From Allium sativum (Eukaryota > Streptophyta > Magnoliopsida > Asparagales > Amaryllidaceae), in NCBI GenBank assembly GCA_030737875.1, contig JASFAX010000020.1:33370688-33434687 (forward strand): a stretch of DNA of 64,000 nucleotides, given 5' to 3'. Positions 11,296 to 22,269 of the stretch are shown piece by piece. The position numbers and the translations under genes were made by a program. How positions within the stretch are numbered: the first letter of the stretch is position 1; each line of letters starts with the position of its first letter. Under the pieces are notes generated by a model. That model was not told where the DNA came from. It did no database searches and saw nothing but the letters and a program-made list of their open reading frames with translations.

Positions 11296-13087
11296 AAAAA
11301 GGTTTTAATACTCTGGTTCTCACACAAATTCTCCTATGTGTCTTCATTATTATGGTGTTGGTTAATACTAAACAAGAGGTTATTTGGATGTATTTTCCTT
11401 TCTTTATAAACCATCCTGATTTAATTGCAGGTACAAGTTAAAACTAATGTTCATATATACCCATAATATTCCAAATGTAGGTTGAGTTTAAATTAATGAA
11501 CCCCTGGGTTTTGATCACATCACATTTAAAATATACTCTATATATGTTTAAAATCCCAGAGTTACACTCTTTGCAAAAATATATCAACTTGAAACAGCCT
11601 ATACCTTATCTATATAAATATAGTTGTTACACCTTTTCTTAGAATTCATAACTGAATATATCAAAACCATACTACTGGTTTGTTCTTACTTTGAAAACTT
11701 CACTAACCTTCAATAAGCATTTTTTTGTATATGATACAAATGTGTTTCCAAAAGGAAATTCAGCAGGAAATTTGTAAATATCACTATATCCAAAAGACCA
11801 TTCAGCGTCACATTAGTAAACTTAATTTAGCATATTAACTATTTTAGTTGATTAAACGATGATGACTTGAGCATATTAATAGAAAATCTGGAGGTGAATC
11901 TTGTTTTGAGAACATGGACTGAATTTGTTTCAGACTGCACTACGAAAAAATAACTAATAAATGGAGCAGTTTTCGCAACAGTGACAAGAAATACAAAAAA
12001 TAAAATAAAAATAGAAGCGACGGAAGAATTTAGTCAATTGTAAGTTATTCTTCTCATATACTAAATTATTATATACAGTGGATGCTAATGGCACAAAATT
12101 TTCATATATATCATCTTGGAACGCAGAAGCATTGGTGCAATAAAGAGCATCTTTCAAGCCATGAGAACGGAATATCTGTATGGTTTTTTTTCCAAAGAGT
12201 AAAACATTACAGAAACTTCTAGATGGATCAGATACAAATGAGCTAATTTGAACTTGGAAGTCACTGAAACTCTTATTAGTTCCAACCAAATATCAGTTCC
12301 AAACAATGTAGAATGCATATTTGCATTAACAAGAATAGGGGACATCAGATATAACTTCTGATAGGGATTTGAAAAAAGTGCACCTATTTGCATTAACAAG
12401 AATAGGGTAAATCATGTGTAGTTTGAAAGTTGGCATTTGTTCCTTTTCTTAGTTGACAAAAATAAATTATGAGGTTGCAGTGACCCTTTTATTGTTTATT
12501 AAACAAGAAAGAATTGATCCTTTAGGTCCAATAGGAACAGACTTTTTTTAGATCAGCAAATTTTGTTGTCTTCGGTTAATTTGTTCGATTATGAAGGCCA
12601 CATAATGGTGTGCTTGAATAGGAAGCGCAGTGACATCCGAGTTATCGTGTCCCCTTTTTATTTCTTTACTCTATCTTCTTCGCTCTCTATGCCATAGGGA
12701 ATTGTGCATGCTCTATAAAAGGAATTTGGGACTGTTTTGTTGCATTTCAAGCTTTTATGTGTTAAGAAATATGAGAAAGGTGAAGAAACTATTTAATTTT
12801 TTTAACTATAATGGCAGATGACATAAATATTAAATTGTTCTTGGTGCTTTTGTTATATCCAAAAACATAGGATGCGATTTTATTTTGTTTTTCATATTCT
12901 TTAAAAAAACAAAAGCAAGGAAAACGATGTTTTACTTTGGTTGTCCATCCATCGTCCTAGTTGCTATCAATTTAATTTCATTGTTGACTATAGAAATGCC
13001 TCTCTATCTTAATATTACAACAAAATATTAAGATATAATTTACGTTGAATGGTCAAAATATTAAGACATAAAAATTAAATTGTTCTT

Positions 13088-13260
13088 TATCCCTAATATT
13101 TAACTATTTGATTTCTTTATATATGACAAAAAACATGATGAATTCTATACTGTCTAACATTACTCCAGCTATTAATATATGACAGAAAAGGTCGTCAAGC
13201 TTTTTGTCATATATAATACTATTTGAGCTTTATATATAACTAAGTTTACACGGCAAATTA
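13088..13260. repeat. inverted and direct partner of the 7737-7835 repeat
   Basis: An inverted copy (13088-13155) and a direct partial copy (13176-13255) lie back to back and can form a palindrome around 13155-13175. Together with 7737-7835 they bracket 5.3 kb that includes the DUF639 copy. Confidence 0.55.
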
Positions 13261-15361
13261 GTGTCAACATTACTCCAGCCATTAATCTGGCTATCATATC
13301 CAGCAAATAATAAAACAATAGATTATATTATACAAGATTAATCGCACACTTCAGTTAACTCAATTTATCTATATCAAGGATTTTTTTCCTATTTAACCTC
13401 CCATCTCAATGAATTCCTTAGCATATTAGATGAACACTAACATTAACACATATTATTGTACAAGGTTAATTCAGGATCAAAGAATATAACAGCAGCATAC
13501 TTCAAAAAACTAGAATGCTTGACGGGCCATGGAGGTTGCTTGTAAATGCAAGTATGTTCATAAACATTTAGGAGAGATCTATCCTATTTAAGTTAGTTGC
13601 ACTATCATGCTTGTAAGTAAACATATTACCTTATGTGATGTGGGATGAGAGAATCTGAACTTCTGTATTATTGAAGGTTGACGCGCTAATGGATCTGGTT
13701 TTGTCCGGTTAATCCAAATATCATATAGGAAATGGAAATGAGTGACATGAACAAAAACTTCATGGGAATTTGGATAAAGAACCAATAAAAAAACAACACA
13801 TATCTTAAAATTAAAATTAGTTTTAAATTAATTTACAAAATTTTTTCTTTAATGAATCTAACTTTTGAGGCAAGCTAGATAGAGCCGCTCATCGATGGGC
13901 ATTGTTCCATGTTGATTTGCTTTAAAAACTAGATTGATATACAGTCCGTTCATAAAATAATTTGGTTTGATTATCATTTTTTTCCAATTAAATAAATTTT
14001 TATTGTTAAAATTAACAATGATGTTCAAATCAGTTTTGCTATCTAGATATTTTTTTATCATATATCTCTTCATAGTATTATTAAAAGTAATAAGATACTA
14101 AATTAAAATACTTTAACCATGTATTCATATTTTTATCTTAGAGTAAAATAACATTCGAAATATAAAATATAAGTATATTTTTAGTTTGGTTAAATCTGAT
14201 AACCAATCGAAGCAACCTAAATTAATTCAATTGTTTTGATTCTTGTTTTCATTTCTCCTAGTATTAATCTGATTTAATAACTTTTGTTCTTAACCAATAT
14301 TAAGAACTACATGATCAACCTTATATATGACAAATATGGTTATGATAGTTACTTGTTTTTCTACATTGGGGATTACATGTCTTGGTTAGTTAGCGAGTGA
14401 CTTTGTAATGATTAAACCACATCAGTTTCTTGTGCTCAACAGTAATTTTGCAAAATCAAAATGCCATCATGATTCATGAATCCTTTCAACAAATGTTAAA
14501 TAAATATTACAGTGCATGCCGCTGTAGAATTCGTTCAGCCAGCTATATCATATATGTACAATAGTGGACCTGCTTCTTATAATCTCATGGAACTGAATAA
14601 TAAACTACACGACTACATGTGCATATTTAAATGTAAAGGTAGGCAAAACCCTCTTTTCGACTCTTCCTTTTTACTATTTGGGGGGGGGGGGTGTAATATA
14701 ATGGATACAATCATTCATATGGTTATGAATTCCTACTTTACATATATCATATATGGTCCTCATTATATTGTTACTTTGTCTTTTCTTACGTTTTGATTTT
14801 AAAAACATATTTCAGTTTAAAGTCTTGTAACATGCCTATAGTCTATTTTAAAGTACTTTACAAATTTTTTTTTTATGATATAAATAACAAGTTACAAAAG
14901 TAAAAATTTTAAAATTCCAAATGGTAGCTCCTCTGCTAGAGCACCGTAAGATCTTGGTATCAATAATTACAAATTAATACAGATAATCATCATTCAATCA
15001 GTATATATACAAATAAATATCAATATGCCAACTGAAAAGTAACCCATACATTCCCGATGCACACGCTGATCACAAACAGATCAGAACACAATAATTAGAC
15101 TAAGCCACCTGAGATTAATCATATTATATTTCATATTTAACACATAATAACAAAGTACCATATAAAGAAAAGAAAATAAACCAAAAAGCTAACTACCACC
15201 TAATTTGAAGTAACAAAATTTCAGCTGAATTATAGACGAAAAAGAGCTTAACGGACCGTTATTTTTAGGTAGACTCTAGCAGCAACATGCTAATATACAA
15301 TTTTAATTTTAGGAGAAACAATGGACAAACTCACAGGGCTATCTCCCAAAATGATAACATG

Positions 15362-15760
15362 CTAATAATTTAGAATTCTGAAAATAACAATGCACAAACA
15401 CACACCTGTCTCTCCCAAAACGATAATGTACACATCTAAATCAAGGTGTAAAGACTGCCAAAGACTAGAAGCTAACACCGATGTATTACAAATCATGGGA
15501 ATCAACTTAGGGATTTCGTTGAATAACAAAAGACAAATAGCGAGTGAGGCGAATTTATAAAAGAAAGAAAGTAATAATATTACCGATTTCAAATAAACCC
15601 GCAATTGATTTGGACGAGTTGCAATTGATTTAGAAGAGGAATCGCGAGATTTGCTTATTGGACGTTGGGATGTGTTCACGAGATACCCTAGTTTTTCCTT
15701 CGCGAGATACCCTAGTTTTTTCGGAATGAATTGGACCCTAGATTGAATTAGAGATGGAAG
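15362..15760 (-). other. possible first exon or promoter-proximal segment of the CACTA element
   Basis: A minus-strand frame at 15362-15679 begins with a Ser/Lys/Arg-rich run and meets a possible splice donor (gtaatatta on the minus strand, near 15580). Just upstream (15675-15725) the phrase cgcgagataccctagttttt, or a one-base variant, occurs twice in tandem. The orientation matches the DUF639 copy, so a chimeric transcript starting near the right end is conceivable. There is no homology support for the short peptide. Confidence 0.2.
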
Positions 15761-15889
15761 AATGGGGAAGCTTAAGTGAAACGAAGATTTTTAGGGATTT
15801 ACAAGTGAATGTGATGAAGGGAATTTTTTATTTCACGGCCTTCCTTTACATTTTGTCCCGCGTATGTTTTTCGCTCCCGCTTTTTCTAT

Positions 15890-16077
15890 TAGAATCATAA
15901 TATAGCGGAATATACTAAGAATATACTAATATATATATCATAACCTTTTTGTTAATTTATTTGCTTCCTTTATATAGCACATTATATGTATTATTTTATT
16001 TTCTTTAATTAATTTATTATAGCACTTTAATGTAAGGCTGTGATATAATGCTATCTATATCATATTTTCTTGTAGTG
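15890..16077. repeat. right subterminal region and terminal inverted repeat of the CACTA element
   Basis: Motifs tatagcgg, tatagcac and ttatagcac recur in the last 190 bp and match the left-end motifs. The final bases reverse-complement to CACTACAAGAAAA. Confidence 0.75.
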
Positions 16078-17939
16078 AGATGTACAATACTCTGTGGTAA
16101 CACTAGCATATAGTGTAAAAATGGCAGTGTGCTTGTCATGGTGATAGCAAACATCAAACATAGCAATCATCCTCACGCCTCTCACTCAGTGTGTAAAGCA
16201 TACGATATCCACCGCTTTGATCACCAAATCTATTGGGGCCATGATGACAACACCGTACAACTATTTATATGACCATACTTCCCTGGTCTATAGTCAATAA
16301 CCCTACCGAGTCTACACATCCCTAGCTCTAGGTTAAGGGCCAACCAGGCCACACTTCCCTGGCAGGGGTTGGTCTACATGTCCCCTCTCTTCAACGGTAA
16401 ACCAAAGTTATAGATATCGATAACCCCTTTGCACACGTCTCGTAGCAAAGCCCAACTCTAGAAGTTAACTCATTGGTTCCCATCTGGATCCTGAGTAATA
16501 AATTCCCATTTGGACTTCCTTTGCATCTCGGGTTTTAGTCTCCTTCGGTTCGGTTCGTGTCTCCTACTCCTACCCTGTTCGGTTCGGGTCTCCTCCTCCT
16601 ACCCGGTTCGGTTCGGGTCTTCCTCCTATCTAGTTCAGTCCGGTTTTCTCCCTCCTACCCGGTTTGGTTCAAGTCTTCTCCTCCTATCTGGTTCGGTTCG
16701 GGTCTCTCCTCCTCCTATCCGGTTCAGTCCGGGCTTCCTCCACCTCCTATCCGGTTCGGTTCGTGTCTCTTCCTCCTATCCGGTTCGATTTGGGTTCCTC
16801 TTCCTATCCTGTTCAGTTCGGGCATCCTCCTCCTATCTAGTTTGGGTCTTCCTCCTATCCGGTTCAGATCGGGTCTCCCTCCTAACTGGTTCGAATTGGG
16901 TCTCCCTCTTAATCGGTTCTAAAACATTGCAATTTTCCAACAAGCTATTATCGCCAAACGATGGCGTTTTCAACCATTCTAACTTTTGTATGCGATCACA
17001 AAATAATCCCAAACTATAGTAACAACATATAGAATCAACCAAAATCATTAAAATATCAATCAAATGAAATATTTTAGATCAAACATAACCAAACAGCATG
17101 ATTTTCCCCTGAATCCCCTTAACCATGTTTTAACTCAAGGATTAGCATACTTAATCCAAATTAACCCAAATTTTCTCCAGTGAAATAAAATAATATTTTA
17201 TAATTTTTGCATATTTTTCCGGATTTTTATGATGCATAATTTCACTAATTATCACTAATCTCCCCTAATTAGTCGTAATTAGTGAATAAAAGTGCAAACC
17301 ACTCACCTTATCCATGAATGAATCTTAGATCTAAAACTATGATTGATATGACACGAATTCCAATGTATAGCAGCAGCTCTATCTCTGTTTTGATGCTAAT
17401 TTCTCTTGATTTGGTGTGGTTTTGGTTAATTTGTGAATAGGAAGTGATTAGGGATGAATTTAGAAGGTGGAGGCCATTACTAGGGATAGAGGAAGGTAAG
17501 TGGCGGCTGGAAAAACGAAAGTGAACCATCCTCTAATTCTTTTCAGCCCTCCCATAACCTTAATCCCGAAATAAGTTATGGGCCTAACCATTAATCACCA
17601 AATTAAGCCCGGTTAAGCTGTTTTTCCATCTTCAAACATTATTTCAGCCATATCTCCCAAACGGTAAGTCCGTTTGATTAATGCGACCACTCTACGGAAA
17701 GATGAACCATCACTTGAATCTGATGGAAGTGGTTTCATGTCAAAAATCCTTACCAATCAAAAGATATAGGCGAAACAAGATTCGCTAGGGGTAATATGGT
17801 CTTTAACATTTGGTAAAAATCGTGAACACGGGAAATGACCCCAATAGTCGTTTCCCAAAGTTACACGACCATATGACTTCGTATGTGAACGAAATAAATA
17901 TTCTACTCTCATTCGATGCGTAGAATGCGGGTTGTTACA
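16078..17939 (-). repeat. chromovirus A 3' LTR, main piece
   Basis: This resumes the LTR interrupted by the CACTA element and ends in gggttgttaca at 17939, so on the minus strand the LTR starts TGTAACAACCC. It aligns with the 5' LTR pieces at 23969-24482 and 31406-32817. The two LTRs of A have many differences, so the insertion is old. The open frames at 16510-17019 and 16557-16922 are produced by the minisatellite inside and are not genes. Confidence 0.85.
16535..16920. repeat. minisatellite, unit of about 26 bp (tcctcctatccggttcggttcgggtc type)
   Basis: About 14 imperfect units are built from a pyrimidine-rich half (tcctcctat) and a half reading ccggttcggttcgggtc. The same array occurs in the 5' LTR of A, where it is split by element B (about 24425-24482 and 31406-31795). 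Copy numbers differ between the two LTRs, which shows array change since insertion. Confidence 0.85.
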
Positions 17940-17952
17940 CTCTCCTCCCCTT
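17940..17952 (-). other. polypurine tract of chromovirus A
   Basis: On the minus strand the sequence directly before the 3' LTR is aaggggaggagag, preceded by cgaaatttctt. A cgaaat..cttaaggggaggagag block just before TGTAAC is the usual 3' end of Tekay-type chromoviruses. It primes plus-strand DNA synthesis. Confidence 0.8.
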
Positions 17953-18094
17953 AAGAAATTTCGCCTCCGAAATTCCTTAACTAACAATGGTGTCCCGAAT
18001 GCCTATCAACTATTTACAAACAATCAAATATACACAATAATACAATAAGCTTATCCTAGCATGTGGTTACTAACAAGGGAATAACTATATCGCG

Positions 18095-18560
18095 ATTAAA
18101 ATCTTGCCAGGCAAAAAGTTCTGGATATGACTTCCTTGTGCTCTCCTCTTTTTCCTAAGTACAGTCATTCTGATTATCACCCCACTGGATCTTAACCAGT
18201 TTCACCGTCTTCGTTCGAAGTTGCTTCGTATCATGTTCGACAATATGAATCATTCTATGGCTCCCAACTACCTCAGATTCCACTTCGATATCATCCAACT
18301 GATCTGGTGAAAATAGTCACATAAGAATTGTGCACGAACATCCTTTACTGGGAAACATGAAATACGTCGTAAACTCCCGCCATCTTTTCAGGTAATTCAA
18401 CTTTTTATGCCAAATTCCCAACTTATTCGAGAACTGGAAATGGACCAACAAACCTTGGTAAAAACTTACCTCTTCTAACAAATCTAATCACATTCTTCAA
18501 CGGAGAAATCTTGATGAATACAAAGTCACCAACGAAGAATTTCAAATCACTTCGTCTTTT
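18095..18560 (-). pseudogene. chromovirus A: integrase C-terminal part and chromodomain, decayed
   Basis: Read on the minus strand near 18230-18130, the run KQLRTKTVKLVKIQWGDN is recognisable as the end of a chromodomain (the LRNKxxxLVKVxW pattern), followed within ten codons by a stop. Upstream codons (18330-18560) retain scattered similarity to the integrase C-terminal region. A chromodomain after integrase marks the element as a chromovirus. No open frame is left. Confidence 0.65.
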
Positions 18561-18584
18561 ATCAGCATAACTCTTCTTCCTATC

Positions 18585-18817
18585 TTAGGCAGCCTTCATC
18601 CGCTGTTGAATAACCTTGATCTTATCTAAGGTTTCTCTTATTACATCTGGCCCAAGCACAAATTTTTCACCGGTTTCCAACCAACATGATGATGAGTAAC
18701 ATGGTCTTCCATACAAAGTTTCAAATGGAGCAATACCAATACTGGACTGATAAATATTATTATATGCGAACTCAAGTAAATGCAAATGGTCATCCCATGA
18801 CCCTCCAAAATCCAATA
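18585..18817 (-). pseudogene. chromovirus A integrase core, downstream half
   Basis: The 76-residue frame contains DFGGSWDDHLHLLEFAYNN and APFETLYGRPCYS, the well-conserved second half of the Ty3/gypsy integrase catalytic core, including the glutamate-bearing segment. Its upstream half lies beyond an inserted 742 bp element: codons reading RACVLD end at 19569-19580, and the same reading resumes with LDFGG at 18814. The enzyme would insert element cDNA into the genome; here it is non-functional. Confidence 0.85.
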
Positions 18818-19559
18818 GTGAAAATTAGGCACACATCCCTAAAAGCTAAATTAATTAGGCTCACATCCCTCCGTAAGTTTACGTGTAAACCCGCCCCCTA
18901 TTTTTGTAGTTTTCCATTTTCATTTTCTGGCCAAAAATTTTGGCGCTGCAAGCAAAAAGAAAAAAAAAATCTAAAATTTAAAAATATTCATAGAAGTTTA
19001 CAGAAATTAAAAAAAAGTTGCATAAATGTATGCAACTTTTGCCAATAGTTGAATACACGTATGCACATGTTGCATACGTTATTTTCTACTGAAAATCTGG
19101 AGCTAAACTTGCATGCATGTGGCAACTATTTGGAATACTTGCACACATGTATGCAAGTATTGCTAAAGAAAACTGAACTGAAATTTTGCCTGCAGATTAT
19201 TGCACACTTGTATGCTAGAATCTGTATAACATGCTCATATGTACGAAAAAACCAACACAGATTCAACAGTGAAATATTTGCACAGATGCATGCAAGAATT
19301 TCAAATATGTGCATGATTTAACGCAAATTACTGCATTTTTCATTGCTTTCTGTATATTTTTGATTTTGATGCATTTTTTGATTTCTTTTAGGAGCTGAAT
19401 TTTTGGGCGAGTACATGTTTTATTCCAATACGAATTTACTTGATTTTTTCATATTTTTTTGATGAATTTTTGAAAAATAGGGACTAAATTTACAATAAGT
19501 TTATGACTAGATGTGAGCCTAATTTAAAAACTTAATAGGAACCTGTAAAAAACACACCC
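18818..19559. mobile_element. small non-autonomous inverted-repeat DNA element (MULE- or hAT-like), 742 bp
   Basis: It interrupts an otherwise continuous integrase reading frame, which fixes the insertion. The flanks are aatccaata (18809-18817) and aatctaata (19560-19568), a 9 bp duplication with one mismatch; 8 bp is also possible. Subterminal inverted copies of aaattaggctcacatc lie at about 18851-18866 and 19511-19526, with another version at 18821-18836. An 8-9 bp duplication suggests hAT or Mutator-like origin; no transposase is present. The interior carries repeated palindromes of the TTGCA..ATGCAA kind. The frames at 18686-19048, 19049-19321 and 19126-19314 have no support. Confidence 0.7.
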
Positions 19560-20073
19560 AATCTAATACGCAAGCTCTCAAGAGATCCTCTATTACATGA
19601 TTCACTCTCTTTATTTGACTGTAGGTTTGGGGATGGTACGCGGTATTGAGATGTAATTCTGACCCTAAAGCCTCTTATAAGCTCTTCCAAAACCCACTAG
19701 TAAATAATGGATCTCGGTCACTCACAATACCTTTAGGTACTCCATGAAATTTCACTACCTAATTCATATACAGTTATGATAACTTAGTTGTCGTTTTATT
19801 GGACTTAACTGTTATAAACCTCGCACTTTTGGTCAATCATTCTACAATCACCCAAATACTATCATGACCCGCTATAGTCCTTGGTAAACAATCAATGAAA
19901 TTCACTGAGACTTGTTCCCATTTCCATTCGGGAATTTTCAACGGTTGTGACAAACCACTTGGCTTCTTTTGCTCGGTTTTAACTAACAGGCAATTCATAC
20001 ACTTGGATATAAAATTCCAAACATCTCTTTTCATCCCTTCCCAGTAGTAGGTCTGCTTCATGTCTCGATACAT
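19560..20073 (-). pseudogene. chromovirus A integrase, zinc-binding domain and upstream core
   Basis: The frame at 19837-20073 begins MYRDMKQTYYWEGMKRDV, followed by CMNCLLVK and EWKWEQVSVNFIDCLPRT. These are the end of the HHCC zinc finger and the start of the catalytic core. The first catalytic aspartate position (usually SMDF) reads SVNF, so it is lost. Downstream codons to 19569 include TAYHPQTYSQIKRVNHVIED. Stops and frameshifts between the pieces show it is dead. Confidence 0.82.
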
Positions 20074-20100
20074 TTTGTTACCACTGGGATGTATAGTCAG

Positions 20101-20392
20101 TTATGAGTGATGACACTCTCTAAGCACTTCATCTCTCAATCTATTAACGTTGGGTATAACCAGTCTACCAATCTTTTGAAGCCATCCTTCTTGATTAAGA
20201 CCATACTTGTTCATTCTCGTCGTCGTTACCCATCTCCACCTTGGAGATGATTTCCAATAGATTACGATCGTCCCCTTGACTGGAACCAATCCGCTCAATC
20301 AAAGTTGGTTTGATCGTCAAACTTGCTAACATCTCTGGATCCAATTTGCACTTAAGTCTGAAATCATATCCCGCAATATACTCCAGTTGCTT
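20101..20392 (-). pseudogene. chromovirus A linker between RNase H and integrase, decayed
   Basis: This stretch occupies the tether region between RNase H and integrase. A short minus frame (20101-20298) ends in RLRDEVLRECHHS, which resembles the histidine-containing start of the integrase zinc finger. No intact frame joins it to either neighbour. Confidence 0.5.
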
Positions 20393-20773
20393 CTATTCAA
20401 GAAACATAGCCCCTAAAATGGCATGTCTCCTACTCAATACATCGGCTACCGTATTGCCCTTCCCGGATGTGTATGCGATATTGAAATCATATGAAGCTAA
20501 GAATTCTAACCGTCTTTGCTGACGAAGATTTAAATCCTTTTGAAAGAAAAGGTACTTTAATGACTTATGATCGGTGAACAACTTAAATATTTCTCTTAAG
20601 AGATAATGTCTCCACGTCTTTAACGCGAACATGATCGCTGCCAATTCCAAATCATGGGTAGGATATCTTTTCTCATTTGGTTTCAGTTGCCGACTAGCAT
20701 AAGCTTCAACCCTACCTCCTTGCATCAGTATAGCACCCAGTCCAGTACCACAGGCATCCATGTATATTGTCAT
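20393..20773 (-). pseudogene. chromovirus A RNase H domain
   Basis: The 126-residue frame reads [18 protein letters not shown], then [32 protein letters not shown] and [23 protein letters not shown]. This is a Ty3/gypsy RNase H with its first aspartate (DACGTGLG), the catalytic glutamate region (DLELAA) and the TDHKSL motif present. It would remove RNA from RNA-DNA hybrids during reverse transcription. It is cut off from RT by stops and frame changes, so the polyprotein is not made. Confidence 0.88.
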
Positions 20774-20948
20774 CTCTTCATTCCCTTTTGGAATAACGAA
20801 CGCTGGTGCACACGTTAACTTTTCCTTTAGGCTCCTAAATGCTTTCTCACTCCTTTTGTCTGAAACGAAATCCTGATTCTACTAGGTCAACTGAGTTAAC
20901 GGTGCTTCTATCTTGGAGATGTCTTGGGTAACTTATTATAGTATCCAA

Positions 20949-21604
20949 CTAACCCCAAAAACCTCTCACGTCCGTTGCATTCTTGGGCATAGGCGAATCT
21001 TGTACCGTAGCCACCTTTGTTGGATTCACGGCAATACCATTATCAGATACAACATGGCCTAAGAATCTCACTTCCCTCCTCCAGAAGTGACACTTAGAAA
21101 ATTTTGCTTTTAATTGCTGTTTCCTCAACACCTCCATCACTATCTTCAAATGTTCCTTTTGTGCTTCCTCTGTCCTCGAGTAAACCAAGATATTGTTCAC
21201 GAACATAATAACAAACTTATTTAATTGATCACTGAAAACTCTATCATAAGATCCACAAAATATGCGGGTGCATTGGTCAACCCGAATGGCATGACCAACC
21301 ACTCATAGAATCAAGTCAGCGTCCGAAATGTCGTTTTAGGTAAACTCTCAGCTGCTACTTGGTGGTGATGAAATCCTGTCGCGAGATACAACTGGGAAAA
21401 TACTCTTGCTCCATTCATTTGATCAAAAAAATCATCTATCCATCGAAGAGGATATTTATTCTTCCTAGTCACCTTGTTTAGCTCGTGGTAGTCTACAGAT
21501 AAGCGAAGGGAACCATCGGCCTTGGTAGCAAATACAACTGGTGCTCCCAACTTGGAAACACTCCTTCGGATAAATCCATTCGTCAAAAGATCGCCCACTT
21601 GCAC
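20949..21604 (-). pseudogene. chromovirus A reverse transcriptase, frameshifted
   Basis: Two frames cover the domain. The N-terminal one (21311-21604) has FIRRSVSKLGAPVVFATKAD and RLSVDYHELNKVTRKNKYPL. The next (20949-21302), in another phase, has FVIMFVNNILVYS, then KCHFWRREVRFLGHVVS. The catalytic YVDDIL box reads FVNNIL, so both active-site aspartates have changed to asparagine. Together with the frameshift between 21302 and 21311 and further stops, the enzyme is inactive. Confidence 0.9.
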
Positions 21605-21896
21605 CTCAAGCTCTCTCTACTCCCTTAGCGCCATACGACGAAGAGGCATCACTAAAGGTCTGGCATTTTTCACTAAATCAATCCAAAACTCGATCTCTCA
21701 TTGTGGTGAAAGTCCGGTCACTTCCTCGAAGATGTCCAGATACTCGCCAGCAATAGGCACATCTGATAACCCATCCTGTGGGATGGCGATGGAACGTGGA
21801 AAACTAGCCATCACCTCATCAGCAGGTAGGCAACCTCATACCACCCTCCGCCCATCATCCGCTCTAATGGTCACCGAAACCCCTCACAATCTACCA

Positions 21897-22268
21897 CTAC
21901 CCATATCTTTGGAGCCAATCGAATCCCAAAAAAATGCCAAACCCAGTGAAGCCATAAACAAGGCAATCACAAGCTAACATACATCCATGACTTGAAAAGA
22001 CCAAATTATGACAAATCATGCAAAGGCTAGTCAAACCACTGATCAGGTTCGTCACAACCAAAGGTATATCGACAATCTCGGGTTCCAATTCCAACCTATC
22101 TACTAGGTCACTAGATACGATGAGATGGGAAGTCCCAATATCAAACAATACTCGAACAAGAACATCATAAATAGAAAGCATACCTTGAATAACGACATCC
22201 TTTCCCTTCTCCACTGCAGTTGGTGCATTCGGCGAAGAAGGAACAACATTGATAGCATATGCTTTCAT
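21897..22268 (-). pseudogene. chromovirus A aspartic protease region
   Basis: The 123-residue frame contains VLVRVLFDIGTSHLIVSSDL and GFGIFLGFDWLQRYG, matching the retropepsin active-site loop (normally D-S/T-G-A-S/T-H) and the LGMDWL box of gypsy proteases. The active-site triplet reads DIG instead of DSG or DTG, so the site is altered. It lies between the zinc-knuckle end of gag and RT, as expected. Confidence 0.85.
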
Positions 22269-22269
22269 G

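Larger units (their letters stand above)
10601..15361. other. CACTA interior, no assignable gene
   Basis: Long AT-rich stretch with scattered short frames. Minus-strand frames at 11954-12289 and 12154-12399 overlap in different phases and contain protein-like runs, possibly remnants of another captured gene, but I cannot name them. A minus frame at 10677-10865 could be an upstream exon of the DUF639 copy and is not secure. A run of 11 G lies near 14681-14691. No transposase, RNA gene or promoter could be supported. Confidence 0.4.
2870..16077. mobile_element. CACTA (En/Spm, CMC) DNA transposon, 13.2 kb, apparently non-autonomous
   Basis: The left end reads CACTACAACAGAA and the right end, reverse-complemented, reads CACTACAAGAAAA, the terminal inverted repeat type of plant CACTA elements. 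It is flanked by the 3 bp duplication aga (2867-2869 and 16078-16080), the length expected for this superfamily. The empty site is visible in the other LTR of A, where acacaacaaga runs straight into tgtacagtactc (about 23957-23980), so both ends are fixed to the base. Both ends carry many short tatagc-type subterminal motifs. I see no TNP2-like transposase frame, so it probably depends on a transposase from elsewhere. It contains a solo LTR and a broken DUF639 gene. Confidence 0.92.

Noticed and set aside
11100..11441. Frames rich in Tyr-Ile or Met-Cys-Val repeats
   Set aside because: They translate an AT/GTAT microsatellite.
16510..17019. A 169-residue plus-strand frame rich in Ser, Tyr, Pro, Val
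   Set aside because: It is the translation of a 26 bp minisatellite; an equivalent frame appears in the other LTR at 31271-31843.
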